From Nissolia schottii (lineage: Eukaryota > Streptophyta > Magnoliopsida > Fabales > Fabaceae), in assembly GCA_003254905.1 (NCBI GenBank), contig QANU01102613.1:2539-66538 (forward strand): a stretch of 64,000 bases of DNA, read 5' to 3'. Below the pieces are notes generated by a model. It was not told where the DNA came from. It ran no database searches and saw only the letters and a program-made list of their open reading frames with translations. The position numbers and the translations under genes were made by a program. Position 1 is the stretch's first letter, and every line of letters starts with the position of its first letter. Below, in pieces: positions 1 to 12,455 of this stretch.

Positions 1-454
1 ATGTGTTATAGTTCTATTTTTTTTCTTTTTGTTTCTTTCTTTGGCGGTGAGGACAACACAACGTGGCCGGTTAATGGCCATGGCCATATGATCAATTTTG
101 ATCATGTTTGATCGCGTTTGGTTCTTAAATGTTCGTATACGAATGTCCTAAAAATATTTTGGACATACCGTTGTGATCTACTAATTTTTCTTGTTAGTAG
201 TTTAATTCCGGCCGAGGTATTTTTGAATTTATTTCCATGTTAGTATATTTTACGGACTCCTTTGAGTCATAATTAGATTTTAATAATAACTGGAAATTGA
301 TTTGGACCTTGCGGAACTCCACGAAATCGCGAAATCACCATTTTTAACTAATGTTTTAGAATTAAATGTAATAATTTCATTTTCCTCTCATTAATTTATT
401 CCTATTTATTTATTATGCGAAATCTTTGCAAGGGGAAAAATTCGGGATGTTACA
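1..454 (-). repeat. Ty3/gypsy-like LTR 5' end, minus orientation, cut by window edge
   Basis: Read on the minus strand from 454 it starts TGTAACATCCCG, a typical plant gypsy LTR start, and stays alignable for about 340 bp with the plus-strand segment starting at 652. Shared blocks include ATTTCGCATAATAAATAAAT, CTCAAAGGAGTCCGTAAAAT and CGCGATCAAACATGATC. It runs off the left edge. Assignment to gypsy rests on the terminal sequence only, as no coding domain is present. Confidence 0.55.
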
Positions 455-651
455 TAGAGGTAGCCTTATAAAGACTTAATGCCATACCATATACATCACA
501 TTCTTATGCATGAGGGGTTTAGGGATTTCTCTTACGCGCCTTAGGCAGTGTCCTCCTCGTTACATGAAATGTCCATCATTGCCCTATGTAGATAGGAGGG
601 TGGTAGCGAACCACAAATGCATTTTAGCATAGGAGGGTGGATCGGAAAGAT

Positions 652-1440
652 TGTAACAGCCTTATTTTTCCCCTTACGAAGATTTCGCATAATAAATAAA
701 TAAGAATAAATTAATAGGATTGGAAAATTTAATTATTAACTTTAATCCCTGAAATATTAGCTAAAAATAGTAATTTTGCGATCTCATGGAGTCCTGTGAA
801 GTTCGAGTCGATTTTCGGTTATTATTAAAATTTAATTACGACTCAAAGGAGTCCGTAAAATACATTAATATGAAAATAAATTCAAGAATGCCTCGGCAAA
901 AATTAAAATATTAATAAGAAAAATTAATAGATCACAACAGTATGTTCGAAATATTTTTAGGACATCTGTACACTAACACTTAGGGACAAAACGCGATCAA
1001 ACATGATCGGAACAGGACAGGAAACTTTAAGGGTTATCCTTTAGCTAACATATTTATATATAATAATATAATATAATATAATATAATAATATTATAATAA
1101 TAATAAAAAAATATAAAAATCTTAACTGAGGCGGCATAAGCCACCGCCTTAGCAAACCTTATATATATATGTGTATGTTAAAGGCCTCCGAAGGATCCCC
1201 CAAAATACCCCAAAAGTCATATTGTTATACTGCTAAATTTATTTCTGTTCCGTTCGTGCCCTCTGCGGTTACGCCGTTGGACTCAGGAAAAATAGCACGA
1301 TCGCCTCAAGGTTCGCGGGAGTCTTTTCTCGCAGTTTTCCGAGCGCCTGAAAAGTGGGTAATCCTAGACCTACTGTCTATGTGGTTTATTATAATGTTTT
1401 CTGTATGTTTATATGAAAATATAGCGTAGATTTTATGTGA
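652..1440 (+). repeat. Ty3/gypsy-like LTR fragment, plus orientation
   Basis: Starts TGTAACAGCC and is the inverted partner of 1-454. It follows a purine-rich stretch (GGAGGGTGG) that could be an old polypurine tract. The part beyond about 1020 includes an AT microsatellite at about 1063-1110 and ends in a block around GTGGGTAATCCTAGACC that recurs near 2721. The 3' boundary is uncertain. Confidence 0.5.
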
Positions 1441-3210
1441 AAAATATGTTTACTATGAGGCATAGATGATTTTAGGCATTTTTGAGTTTAGAAAAATATA
1501 ACTATTTTTGTGGGTAATCCTGCCTTATTCATCTCCTTGATGAATTTTATGTGTTATATGTATGATATGTGAAAAACCAACTTATAGATTTTATGCTAAA
1601 AATATGTTTATTATGATACTTGGACGATTTGTCATAGTTTTGAAGTTAGAAAAATATAACTGTGTTTATGGTTCACTTAATATAATTATATAGATTATAT
1701 TGTGTGAACTTCAAATTTGTGAATTTTAATTTGATATAATGAAATAGATTTAATTATATGTTATTACTAATTGCATATAAAACGGAATATTTTATGTTGC
1801 ACAACTGTTTTGCTTAACATATGCGGGACGATATGTTTTTTTATGATTCTCAGGCATATTTTAATATAACTTACCTTATATATATACAACTGATTTATAA
1901 TATTACAATCATATATGATGTAACGAACATATTTTAGATTTAATGATTGTAGTTATGTGCTGTGGTTATAATAACTATATTATTATGTGTTGTAAGTGTG
2001 ATACCATGCACCATGAGGAACTGGTTGTCAATAGAGGGTTAGGACAACCTTAGATAACTAGAGAGATTATCACCTAACTATGGCTAGCTCATAATTGAAC
2101 ATAGGAAACGAGTTTAGATCTTGAGTGGTATGTTCCTAGTTGTGAGTTCAGGAGAATTGTACTAGAAACACAGAGACAGACCATTTCCCGTTAGGAGAGC
2201 CTGACCAGACGAGTAAAAGAGACGACCTTTCCAGTCAGGAGAGCCTGACCAGACGAGTAAAAGCGACAGACCCTTTCCGTTAGGAGAGCCTGACAAGATG
2301 TGTAAGAGCTATGGTCAGCTTCCGGTTACGCCGTCAGGGTGGCCCCTCGCCACCCGATAAGGGGGTGGAGTCATGTTGGCTCGAGGAACAGACAGAAAAG
2401 GTTAGGTCGTACACTATGCTTATGTCATGGCCTCATGAACTCTTAAGAAGTTCATACACTAGAGCTTGCCAAACACGTTCTGCTCATATACTCTATCGTT
2501 ACTCTGCTGAAACAGAAACATAGAAACTCACTACACAAATCCAACCACAATTTTCCCATAACCTCGTCCCTTTAGATTCTTCCTTATTTCCTTAAGAAAA
2601 ACCCTAGTACACATACCCTAGGATTCATTCAAAATCAAGGCACACGAGAGCTCGAAGTACTAGGGCATTTTAGGGTTTTTGCACAAGTTTCCTTAAACCA
2701 CTTGGAATAGTTTCAACAAGTGGGTAATCCGACCTCCCACTGTCTATGTGGCTTGTTATGATGATTTATGTTATGGTTTATATGTTGTTTATATTGTTGT
2801 TTTCGTGGAAAACTACTGGTGTTTATCTATGACTATCAAGATTTAGGTTTGAAATGGAAAGAGTAAATTTGAGTAAGAACTACGGGCTGAGATTTTTATC
2901 ATGAAAAACTAACATCATTTTTGGAATTTACACGAAAAATCTAGTGGGGTTGTTAAGTTTTATAATTTTTGGAGCCCCTGACGAATTTTTCAAGCAAAAT
3001 GACGTTTTCGGGGCGAGCAAAGGCAAAACGGGAATTTCGTGAAAATGGATAGAAAATCTGGGATGGTTTTTATGAAAAATGGGTTTAGAGCTATCAAAAA
3101 CCTTGAGGTCAAGTCTTGAGCCCATTGGGTTTTTGAGAACTAAAATTTCGAAGAAAATCGGGCTTTACGGGTAAAAAACGGCGTTTTGGGCAAAAAGGGA
3201 AAAATTGTAA
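1441..3210 (+). repeat. diverged LTR-retrotransposon sequence
   Basis: No coding domain is recognisable. The segment at about 2680-2790 repeats the 1290-1400 block (GTGGGTAATCC, then CTGTCTATGTGG), so at least two related LTR-like pieces lie in tandem. The 2940-3200 part, with GGGGCGAGC and poly-G/A patches, looks like LTR or leader sequence. A single N is at about 3213. I infer old gypsy-derived DNA; exact ends cannot be set by eye. Confidence 0.4.
2175..2309 (+). repeat. tandem repeat, three copies of about 46 bp
   Basis: Each unit carries AGGAGAGCCTGACCAGACGA or a close variant, followed by GTAAAAG. The first two copies are nearly identical over the core and the third is diverged (GACAAGATGTGTAAGAG). 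It lies inside the LTR-like region. Confidence 0.7.
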
Positions 3211-3815
3211 TTNTTAGATTAAGGTCTTAATGTAACTTATGTTTAATTTCTAATTTTGATTTGAGGTTATTTAGTAATTGTTTGTTTATCGTTTAAGTTA
3301 ATTCTTTGCTTTGGCTGATCACCAATCATATGAACCTTAGTCTTATATGCAATTTGAGAAAAGGAGTACGAGAGCGCAAATGAAGAATTAACCACGGGCT
3401 AGCTATAATTAGAGATAGTTTGTGTGGTTTGTGCAATAGTGTTAGAGAAATCATAGAACGCTAATGCTTTTGCCAAGCTTGTTCATACTAAGAGATTAGG
3501 CGATCAGTTAGGTTGAAAGAAAATGGTTAACTATGGAGAGAGGTTAGTGATTAAGAGTGGATTTTTGATTGTTAATGGAGTCAAACAAGAACTGAATAAC
3601 GGAGATTAAAATTAGTAAAATTAGCATGGACGAATTCAAGTTCCCTAACCCTCTTTATCATCGGAATTTAATCATTTTTCATTGTCTTTTATAATTCTTA
3701 AATTTTCTGGTTGTTTTTCATATCAATTCAACAAACAACATTTTCTTTCAATATCGTAGTTATCAATTAATTTGTCCTCGTGGATTTGACAACTTGAATA
3801 TATTATACTCCGTTT
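3211..3815 (+). repeat. possible internal/leader sequence of a gypsy-type retrotransposon
   Basis: No ORF. The block near 3775-3795 (CCTCGTGGATTTGACAACTTG) resembles the CCTTGTGGATTCGA signature seen beside coding or LTR regions of Tat/Athila-type elements. This is pattern recognition only; it may be unrelated unique DNA. Confidence 0.25.
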
Positions 3816-4251
3816 TATTATTTATATAAGGTGATATATTTGCTATGAAAATATCGTATGATTTGATGAGCTAAAAAAAAAAAAAGCCAAGCAAGTTCTT
3901 TGCTGCGAAGTGACTTGGGCCATACAAAAAGGATTTTGGCCATCATGATTACTCAACACAGAGATTCCCAAATAAAATCTACACACACAATTGTGGAAGT
4001 AAAAGCTTTTGTAGCCTAATGGAGGGGGAGTGTTCTGTACACTCTTTTGTGTTGGGTTTGATTCCTACCTATTGCATCTTGTTGCTCTATGTGGAACGTC
4101 GGAGGTTTGAGGGAGTGAATGAGCAAAAATCATTTCTTCTTCATAAAATGAGCCTCATATTTAAAGACAAAGTCCAGGTTGAACTCAGTAATCGCTCTAG
4201 CCACGTTTTCTAATACTATGCTCAGCACCAACCATTTTAGGATACTAGTAG

Positions 4252-4291
<40 letters not shown>

Positions 4292-5417
4292 ATATACAGA
4301 AAGAATTTTTTTTTTGAANAACTGGAACCGATGATTTAGTCAAGGAAAAGAAATAGTAAATTACAAAGATTATAATTGAACAACGTATTAACTACCTATT
4401 TCAGCATTTGTTCAAATGAAAAAATTTAGAAATAGTTATTTTCTATTAAAATAAAATCATACCAAACTTTTTTGATTAATCGTATTCTGACCATATTTTC
4501 AATTCACAAATTTTACAATTGAAGAGTTTAATTATTATACACGATTTAATTAAATTATTTCATATACATCCTAAATAGGAGGTACGGATGAGACACGATT
4601 GGATTGTATGAGTACTCAACAATTAAATTAAAGAATTAGTTTTTACTCAAAATTTAATCATCATAAATGTAAAGCATGTGAACTAAGCACTAAAGATTTT
4701 ACTAACTCAATCTCCAACTCGATTTTTAAAACATTTAGTCTTAAACTGTTGAAGGAGAGGTTCATGTATCGTGCATGTAGCCATGTACAGGTTTTAATGT
4801 GATGTTCTCTGCCGGTAATAATGGCACGTGACGAGCAAATGAAGCCACATGCAGCCCATGTGAAAACGGGCTGGGCCCACTTAATGAATGAAAGAAGTAT
4901 GGGCAAGGAATCTAAAAGCTCTATAAGTGGAGGATTAAACAAGTCACACACAAACCCTTTGAACTCAAACAACATTGCCTTTAATGCCACACATTGCAAA
5001 ATGTTTTTCTTTTATGAAGGCATATTCTGGACACAAGCTAGGTAATAATGAGATTGCAATCTAGCAGCACATGAAGAAACTGGCAAACAAAATCTTATAG
5101 TATCTCCCAAACCAAAAATAGAAGAAAAAAGAGGGGAAAAAAAAGATACCAAAAAACATACAGTATCTAATTTTAATTAGCCTATGCATTTTATAGCAAA
5201 GGAATCACGAAACATTTGGCACACTATTTTTAATCAACTAATCTTATAAAGTAGGAAAAAAAAAGTTTTAAAAAAAAACTATATAACAAAATAAAAGGTG
5301 CAAAAAATATGCAAAAGCCAGCCAGCACGCATCAAATAAAAAGGGGAACAGTATTTTACCACACTATCCCCCATGTATGATACAAAAGTATAGATTGAAA
5401 ATGTGAGTCAAGTTTGC
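3816..5417. other. intergenic, 3' side of the LAX gene
   Basis: AT-rich sequence without a convincing gene. It holds a (TA)n microsatellite at about 4256-4289 and a single N near 4319. The stretch 5300-5417 just below the LAX stop codon is the probable 3' untranslated region, but no clear polyadenylation signal was assigned. Confidence 0.6.
4256..4289. repeat. (TA)n microsatellite
   Basis: About 17 uninterrupted TA units followed by TTGATATAC. Confidence 0.9.
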
Positions 5418-8400
5418 TCAGTGGTGATGCCCGCGAGGGGGCGGGGCGGCCGCCACGACGTGCGGTGGCGGGGGCACCGGGTTCTTGCACTGGTAGCACT
5501 TGGCAAAGAGCCCAAATGTGTCAATTTGCCTTATAAAGTTGGTCATGCTGGCCCATCCTCCAAACCCAAACCCAACTACCAAAACCCACAGCACAATGAA
5601 TGTGTTGAATACATACATTGCTGTCCAACTTGGCATGAAGAAAGGAGGCTTCTCTGCGGCATTCTGCAAGCAATTGAGAAAAACAAACAAAAACTCAGAT
5701 TTTAATTTTAACTTTTTGGAGGGTCCCTACACTACTATTGTATTACTCAGAAAATTCCCAAAAATTAGGGACCTACAATGATGCCAAATATAGGTAGATT
5801 TAATAGGATTGTCGATAGTGTATATCTATGGGGTTCATTTTAGATCATTCGGGAGGCCCCTACTAATACTTTTCACATGTATTGATTCTTTTTTTATCGC
5901 ACACTCCAAATTATTTAGGATGGTAAAAGTATCCTTTGAAAAAAAGCGACTCACTTTATGAATAAATAAAGTGAAAGATTTTACCGTTAGATCAATAAAA
6001 TGAAATATGAAATTCATTGATATTTTATCGATCTTAAGATAAAACTACTTCACTTTACATTTTAAAGTTTCACTTTAAAAAATCATAATCTTTTAAAATT
6101 TCTCTCACAATATTTCATCTGTCTATTTATAAAAATTATTTTTAAACTTTAAATATATTTTTAAATCAATTATTTTAAAAACAATTGCATTCAGTTCATT
6201 AATTTAATAATGTATCCAAAAATAAAAAAAATAAACGTCACTAAAAGGAGTACTTGTGAACTTGAGAGAGTAGTATTATACAAGAGAATCATGAGATAAA
6301 ATAGGTAGACACAACACAACTAATACTGAGGTTTAATAAGTTGCACTAAAATTTATGTCTTTCTCAAAATATCAAAATCATCGAGTGTTAATGAGTAACA
6401 TGAAAGGATCAGAATCTGTCACACTTCCACCGTTCTGATAATAATATTGAATTATTGGGAGGGAAAGAGATCAGTCAACTCCACCCAGCTCAGCAGAGGC
6501 ATAGAGTACAAGAATCCAACTGTAGCAAAATAACTAAAAGAAAAAGACCCTCCACCAGCCTCAATTCTTCTTGTAAGATTTCCAAATCCAAGCCTTAAAT
6601 GCTAGTATTGTACATATGCTGCTATCTCTCTCTATTTATATCCTTTTCCCTCTCAGTCTAAGTAGTGACACCATGTGTAAATATTCTTAGATGTTTTTAT
6701 ATCAAAAAAAGTTCTTATTTCCTATCATTTAGTTCTTAACACACTCTGACTACTTTTTGCCTCTCACTTGATCTCTCTCTCTTTTTTTTTTTTTTTACTT
6801 TTATCAATTTTCCTTTCCCTTCTCCCTTTAGAATGTGTTTGGCATTGGGATAAACATGAAAGAATTTTTATGTATTGAATTTATTTGTAATTTTACACGA
6901 GTTACGCCTAAATCCAAACCAAAAAATTTATTTTCCCATTTCTACAACGATATCAAACACACTTTTTTTTTTCTATTTCTATCTCTTATTTTTTATTTTT
7001 TAGGATTTTGTTAAGGAAATAATAAAAAAAATTCAAAGAAAATGTTTTCATTTGGTTTTCGCTTTTTATTTTACAATATTTAAAAAAAAATAAGAAACAT
7101 GTTAAAAATAAGAAATGAAAACAAAAATCAAATAACCCTTTGGTAATCCTATCCTTGGACATTACCAGCAAGCAATGAGACAGTAAAGACATATCTTTCA
7201 CTTCCTTTCTTAATGAAAATATAAAAATTAACTTAAAAATCATCTTCAAAACATGTTTCTTGTATTTCTCATTTTCTACAATACAGAAACTAACTTAAAA
7301 ATATCTTAAAATTAGAATAATTTAAAGTGGTTTTTTATTTATTTATTTTCAGTGCCTCTTGTCACAATATGCTTCAATTCCCAATTTCCAATGTGTCTGT
7401 ATGGTGACAGGATGTTTCGTGACAGGAACCAAAGGCTACCAGAATAGCTAATAGATCATCATCACCCACAATAATAATGCCATGACAGCAAGTGAAGGCA
7501 ATTTCAATTAAGGGTAAGGTAACATTATTTTCTGACGGGGAACCCACTAATTGAGAAACTGGGGCACACCCCCGAAACGCTAACACAAGAAGATATATGG
7601 TGGTGGTGGATGTGGGGCATCCATATATAGTTTAGACAAAAGGCTAATAAAACTCAAATAAATAAATAAATAAATATGTGCAACTCAAAATGAAAATGGC
7701 TAGAATAGAATTGTACGTACCTGTCTGGCGGAGGCTTTTCTATAAGTGAGCATATGGGCGAGGGAAGGGATGATGTAGACGGTGAAGCTGACGAGGAGAG
7801 CCCCGACGGCAGAGTTGATGGGGCCGAAGAATGGGAAGATGATGGCCAAGAACCATATCGGTATCACCACCGGCAGCCTCGCCAGAGCCCTCACACAGAT
7901 GCTCTTCGTGTCGTGCATCCCAATCACCTTCTCCCACACGAAGTACAGTGGCGTGCACGCGAACCCAAATGTGATGAACTGTGTAATTATTACATTGCAA
8001 AATTAATACTTAACCCCAGAGACAAACCAACTAAACAACTCATTAGTAAATTATGTTAAAAGTCATTATAAGTTGAGTGGTTTTGTTCTTATAAAACTAT
8101 TCTAAAATAAAATCAAAACTGTTTTTAAGGTTGTGACTTTTTGACTTTTTTTGGTAGCAAGAAGAAAGAAAGGGAAAAGGTGCGCACTACTCAGCTTTTA
8201 ATTTTTTACCTGGTGGATGAGCATAAGGATAACGGCGGCGTCACGGAAACCGTTCTTGGGTAGCAAAGAGAAGGCGTTGGAATGGTTGAGAAGCTCATCA
8301 CCAAAAGCCCAGTAAACGGCGACGGCGGAAGGAATCGTTAGTGTGAAAACGTACAATGTGGCCAACAAGTATATGTACTTGAACTTTTGGGGTTTCCACA

Positions 8401-10938
8401 TGGCGTGCATAATCTCTCTGCAAAAGAAAAAAAAAACCGAAATTGTCACACCATTATTATTATTATTCACTTTATACCCATAAGACCTAGGATGAAGAAT
8501 AATCACAATAAAAAGAGAAAAGAGGACATTGGAATTTCTTAAAATAGGTGGATTTTACCTACATCGTGCGTTTTGTGTTATTTTTTAAATTTCACCAAAC
8601 ATAACATGTTCATATGGGGACTAGAACTTTGTGCAGGTTAGGTACAAAGGATATGCTTTTCTCTGTATGGTTAAAGTAAAAAAAATAAAATAAAACTTTA
8701 CAAATTTTAACAAGACTTCGCTTACTGAACAACGTGTATGATTATTTCTCTTCAAACAACATGCACAAGTATTAAAAAAATATATATTTGACTTTCGTGC
8801 ACTAAGAGTAAGTGATTATGTGCTTTCATTCAATTAAATAAATTTTAAGATAATAGATATAAATGTCAAATATGATATTAAATATCATGTAAATATTTTG
8901 TTTTGTTGATGCATCAAAACTAAATTCTTAAAAGAAACATTAAAAATATACAGACATTCTCTCTCAACCAATCATCATGGCATATAAAGTTTAAATATGT
9001 GAGAAATTAGGGAGGAAGACCATTCCAATTGCGGAATTTTTCCATAGATGAGGGATTGAGGATGGTAATGCATTTTTCAAGAAGAACAAAAAGAAATTTT
9101 TATTTTTTATTTTTCATGATTTTGACTTTGATAATTTTTGCCCTTGGATTTCGAAAACGGAGAGATGACCGGTACAAAAAAATAAAATTGATATAGGAAC
9201 TAGAAACGACTGAAAAGAGATCAAGAAAGACAAATAGATATAAGATAAAACGATGCAATTGGGGGGTTAAAAAGAAAAGGGTTTTAAGGTTAATTACACA
9301 GTCACAGCATGTCCACCAAACGTGTACAGTATGTTAGTGGCTCCGGTGAAGTATAGCACTAGCTTAGTTGGTCCTGAGTGCGTCACATTTTCTGCCTGCA
9401 TAATTAATACATAACATCATATATAACTTTATAACATTCCTAACAAGTTATTAGATAAGAGCGTCATCAGTTACATTTTCTTACCTGGCCGTTAACGATT
9501 GCGGCTATGGCGAGGTACCAAGCCGTGTAAGTGGTCATTCCAAGGCCCAGAAATGACCATATGCGGTAATTGTGGAAGGAAGGTATGAAGACAGTGGTAG
9601 CACAGCAAGCTCCAAAGATATAAGTCCAAGTCCGTTTGTCCAATTTGTCATTTATGTAGTAGATGTTGCTGCTCAAATTCAAAAGAAGCCAATGGAAAAC
9701 AACTTGATTAAAAACAAATTTTAAACAAAATTGTTGCAACCAGATTGATAGAGAAAAAATAAAATAAAATTCAGATTACTCCACAAACTGCCTTTTAAAA
9801 AATTGCACAAAAAAGGTCCTCAGTCCTCACCTTGCACATGCTATAAGCTGTATCACAGATCCGAAGAGGAGGAAAGTACAGTTGAAGGCCAACCCCAGTG
9901 CTTTCCAATATGGACCCAGTAACCCATCGAGGACTTCAAACCACTGAAAATAATCCACAATAGTACTAGGCATTTTCAATTTTAGTCGCTGAAAATGATC
10001 TCCTTAAATCGATCGGTAAAGACAATTAAATAATTTTATATCTTAATTTATAGACCAAATCCTAGACATAGGTTGAGTTTGTGTTTCCATTTTTCATATT
10101 TTATATTTTTAAAATTTTATGAAGAAAAAAAAATAAAAACAATAAAATCTTGTTTCATATTCTAATTTTTTATTTTTGCTATTTTTATTTTCATAAAAAA
10201 TTAGTAAAATGAGAAATAAAAATAAAAAATTAAAATACAAACCTAACCACCTCATAAAAGTAGCGAGGAACCGTCTCTTCCACGAAAAAAAAAAAACCTT
10301 AAACTAAAAAAACAATTAAATAATTTAATATCTTAAACATTAATACACCAAAGTTTCCCTTAGAGGAGGTGAGAGAAGCCAGTGGTGGTGGAACGCAACA
10401 AAAGAAAAGAAAAGACAGAGACACAAACACAAACCTGAATGACATGGTTCTTGAAGCTGACGTTTTCCTTTTCCTTTCTGGTTCTGTACTCAACATAGAG
10501 GACACTGATTAGATAAGCAGTCCAGCTCCCAACTATGCCATAGAACACTTGCAGCAATATCCCAGATAGCATCCCCAATTGTGAGAATGAATATGGCAGC
10601 GTCAAAAGCACTTGCGCCACCTAAAATTGATACTTGATTAAAATCATAAGCTTATTAACACCCATAATTGATTCTCAAGTTCTGGTTATTGTCTGAAATA
10701 ATTCTGGACTGGACTTAAAAAAAGAAAAAGGACAATTTGTTTTTCTAATTACTTGATTTGAGGCACAGCTGAACCATGCATCCCAAACAGAACCACCATG
10801 CCAGAGGAAGCTCTTGACACTGAACATGGAACTGTTGTCTTGGTCCCTATCTTGTGCTGATTCTAATTCCATTGTGCCATCTCCTTCGATATTGGTGGTG
10901 GTGACTATTGCCTCCTCTGCTTGCTTCTGAGACAACAT
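5418..10938 (-). CDS. LAX: AUX1/LAX-family auxin influx carrier (8 coding exons)
   Basis: Plasma-membrane proton symporter that imports indole-3-acetic acid; member of the amino acid/auxin permease family, which has 11 membrane segments. Coding exons on the minus strand: 10938-10753, 10620-10435, 9943-9831, 9668-9485, 9395-9298, 8417-8210, 7978-7721, 5663-5418. All seven introns are GT-AG and phases join without a break, giving 492 residues, close to the family length. Recognisable family blocks are WHGGSVWDAWFSCASNQ (exon 1), LTLPYSFSQLGMLSG (exon 2), NIYYIND and RTWTYIFGACCATTVF (exon 4), FTGATNILYTFGGHAVT (exon 5), MHAMWKPQKFKYIYL (exon 6), RLPVVIPIWFLAIIFPFFG (exon 7) and FGLFAKCYQC (exon 8). 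The MLSQKQAEEA start and FLWHGGSVWDAWF resemble the AUX1/LAX1 clade more than LAX2/LAX3. The C-terminus is Pro- and His-rich. The upstream in-frame Met at 10992 lacks family similarity, so 10938 is the start. Intron 7 is about 2.06 kb. No disabling change is visible. Confidence 0.96.
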
Positions 10939-11350
10939 TGTCTTTTGTTTCAAAGGGTCCAAAAAATCCTGATTAGATCTGAAATGTTGCATAAAAGGAC
11001 ACTAAATGAGACAAAAAAAAAACATATGTTAAAAATAAAAATTGCATAGCCCCAAGAAAACGAAAGCCAAGGAAAGACCCCAGATCCAGATAATTGGAAA
11101 TTCCTTTGCAGAGAGTTCCAAAATAGAAAACAAAAATTTTATAAAGATTATAACTTTTAATTTTTCTTCCCCCCACACACACAAATCCAAAAGAAGAAAA
11201 AGAGATGTGGGGAATAGAGTATCAAAATATAAAAATACAATAAAATACGAGTAAAAAGAAGAAATAAAGTGGGCTAAAGGTTTAAGGGGAAAAAAATCCA
11301 ATACTATAGTTGCTTTCTCCACAAACCTTTTTTTTTTTTTTTTTTTGAGA

Positions 11351-11356
11351 TGTCTC
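11351..11356 (+). promoter_or_regulatory. TGTCTC auxin-response-element core
   Basis: A TGTCTC hexamer, the canonical ARF-binding core, lies about 415 bp upstream of the LAX start codon. A palindromic GTCGAC containing a TGTCGA half-site is near 11465. Auxin carrier genes of this family are often auxin-responsive, so the site is plausible, but a hexamer occurs often by chance. Confidence 0.2.
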
Positions 11357-11769
11357 TTTCTTTTAAAGCTTTGAAGAATGAAAGAAAAAATAACACTGAC
11401 AAATCTCTACTCTTTGTACCGGTATTAGATAAGAAATTTGGGACACTCATTTTGATTTTTCTTTGTCGACAGGGTAGTAGTGAATGATGATAGCTATAAG
11501 AATTCCCCTCATTCCTAGATAGTGGCAGAGGAAGCTTTAAATGCAAGGAAAATTGATAATCAAAAACTTCAGAATTCTCTGACTCCTTACCCTTTGTGAA
11601 GCTTGGAGTGAAAAATGAAACTTTGGCAGAATAAAAGCAACGCTTTTTAAATGCCGCCACCAAATTGGCAGAGCCGCACCTATAAAACACTGCTAGAGGC
11701 CGCAAAAGCAGGGAGAAGAAAAAGAAGAAAACTCTGCAAAGTTTTTTGGTTCAGAGAACTCAGAGAGAA

Positions 11770-11784
11770 ACTGAACTATATAAA
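11770..11784 (-). promoter_or_regulatory. candidate TATA box of the LAX gene
   Basis: On the minus strand this reads TTTTATATAG and is followed downstream by a pyrimidine-rich stretch (runs of CTCT and TTCTT through about 11700) of the kind common in plant leaders. If used, the leader to the ATG at 10938 would be about 0.8 kb or would contain an intron. Another AT-rich candidate lies at about 11815-11830. Position is inferred; no transcript data. Confidence 0.3.
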
Positions 11785-12229
11785 AGACCCTTTTCGTTAC
11801 TATTCAACTAGATATATATATATAAAATAATGGGTTGGGGTGTTTTTTGTGTTTTTTAATTAAATATATAAATATAATAATATATAATTATAGATAGCAA
11901 AAAGCAAAGTAGGGAGTGAGAGAGTGAAGCAACCAAGCAAGTACTGTGCAATAATAATGCTTGTGCTACTTTTTCTGGCTTTTATTTTTCTTTTTTCTTA
12001 ACTTTTTTTTTCAACTCTTACTAAAGAACTCAAGAAAGGTAGTGATGAAAACCCAAATTCACTGTTTGTTCCAAATTCTGATTCGATTCTTTTGGTGGTG
12101 GAGATGACACAGAATTTTGCGTGGAGAGATCAAAGGGAGACTGAGACTTTGTTCTGATCAGTGTTATTATCAAGTGAAGTTAAAACAAGGTTTTTTTACC
12201 TTTATATTCCTTTTGTAGGTTTAATTATC

Positions 12230-12455
12230 CAAAAAATGGGTGGTATAAGGCGATTTCAGCCCTCAAAAATTTTTTTTTTTAAAAAGGGATGAAATCACTA
12301 CTTCTTATAGCGATTTCAACCCCCAATTTTTTTTTTTTGAAAAAAAGTTGAAATCGTCATAAGGGGTGGCGATTTCAGCTCAAAAAAGAGATGAAATTGC
12401 CACCTCTTATGCTGATTTTATCCCCGATTTTTTTTTTTGAAAAATGGTTGAAATT
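12230..12455. repeat. degenerate GCGATTTCA tandem/inverted repeat
   Basis: The motif GCGATTTCA(G/A)CCC followed by a poly-T run recurs at about 12250, 12309, 12370 and (diverged) 12412, alternating with inverted forms such as GATGAAATCAC and TTGAAATCGTCA. The GGTGGCGATTTCAGC/GATGAAATTGCCACC pair near 12366-12405 could form a hairpin. Function unknown; no terminal duplications seen. Confidence 0.55.

Larger units (their letters stand above)
10939..12230 (-). other. LAX upstream region (leader and promoter)
   Basis: No ORF here is supported by family similarity. The sequence between the start codon and about 11760 is pyrimidine-rich on the minus strand, as expected for a leader. Beyond about 11800 it is AT-rich, with TATATA runs and poly-T tracts. 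A leader intron cannot be excluded. Confidence 0.45.

Noticed and set aside
7754..8059. Plus-strand frames opposite LAX exon 7
   Set aside because: Antisense shadows of a clearly supported exon.
11304..11705. 133-codon frame upstream of LAX on the same strand
   Set aside because: Lies in the probable leader, poly-K tail from a poly-A tract, no similarity to the carrier family.
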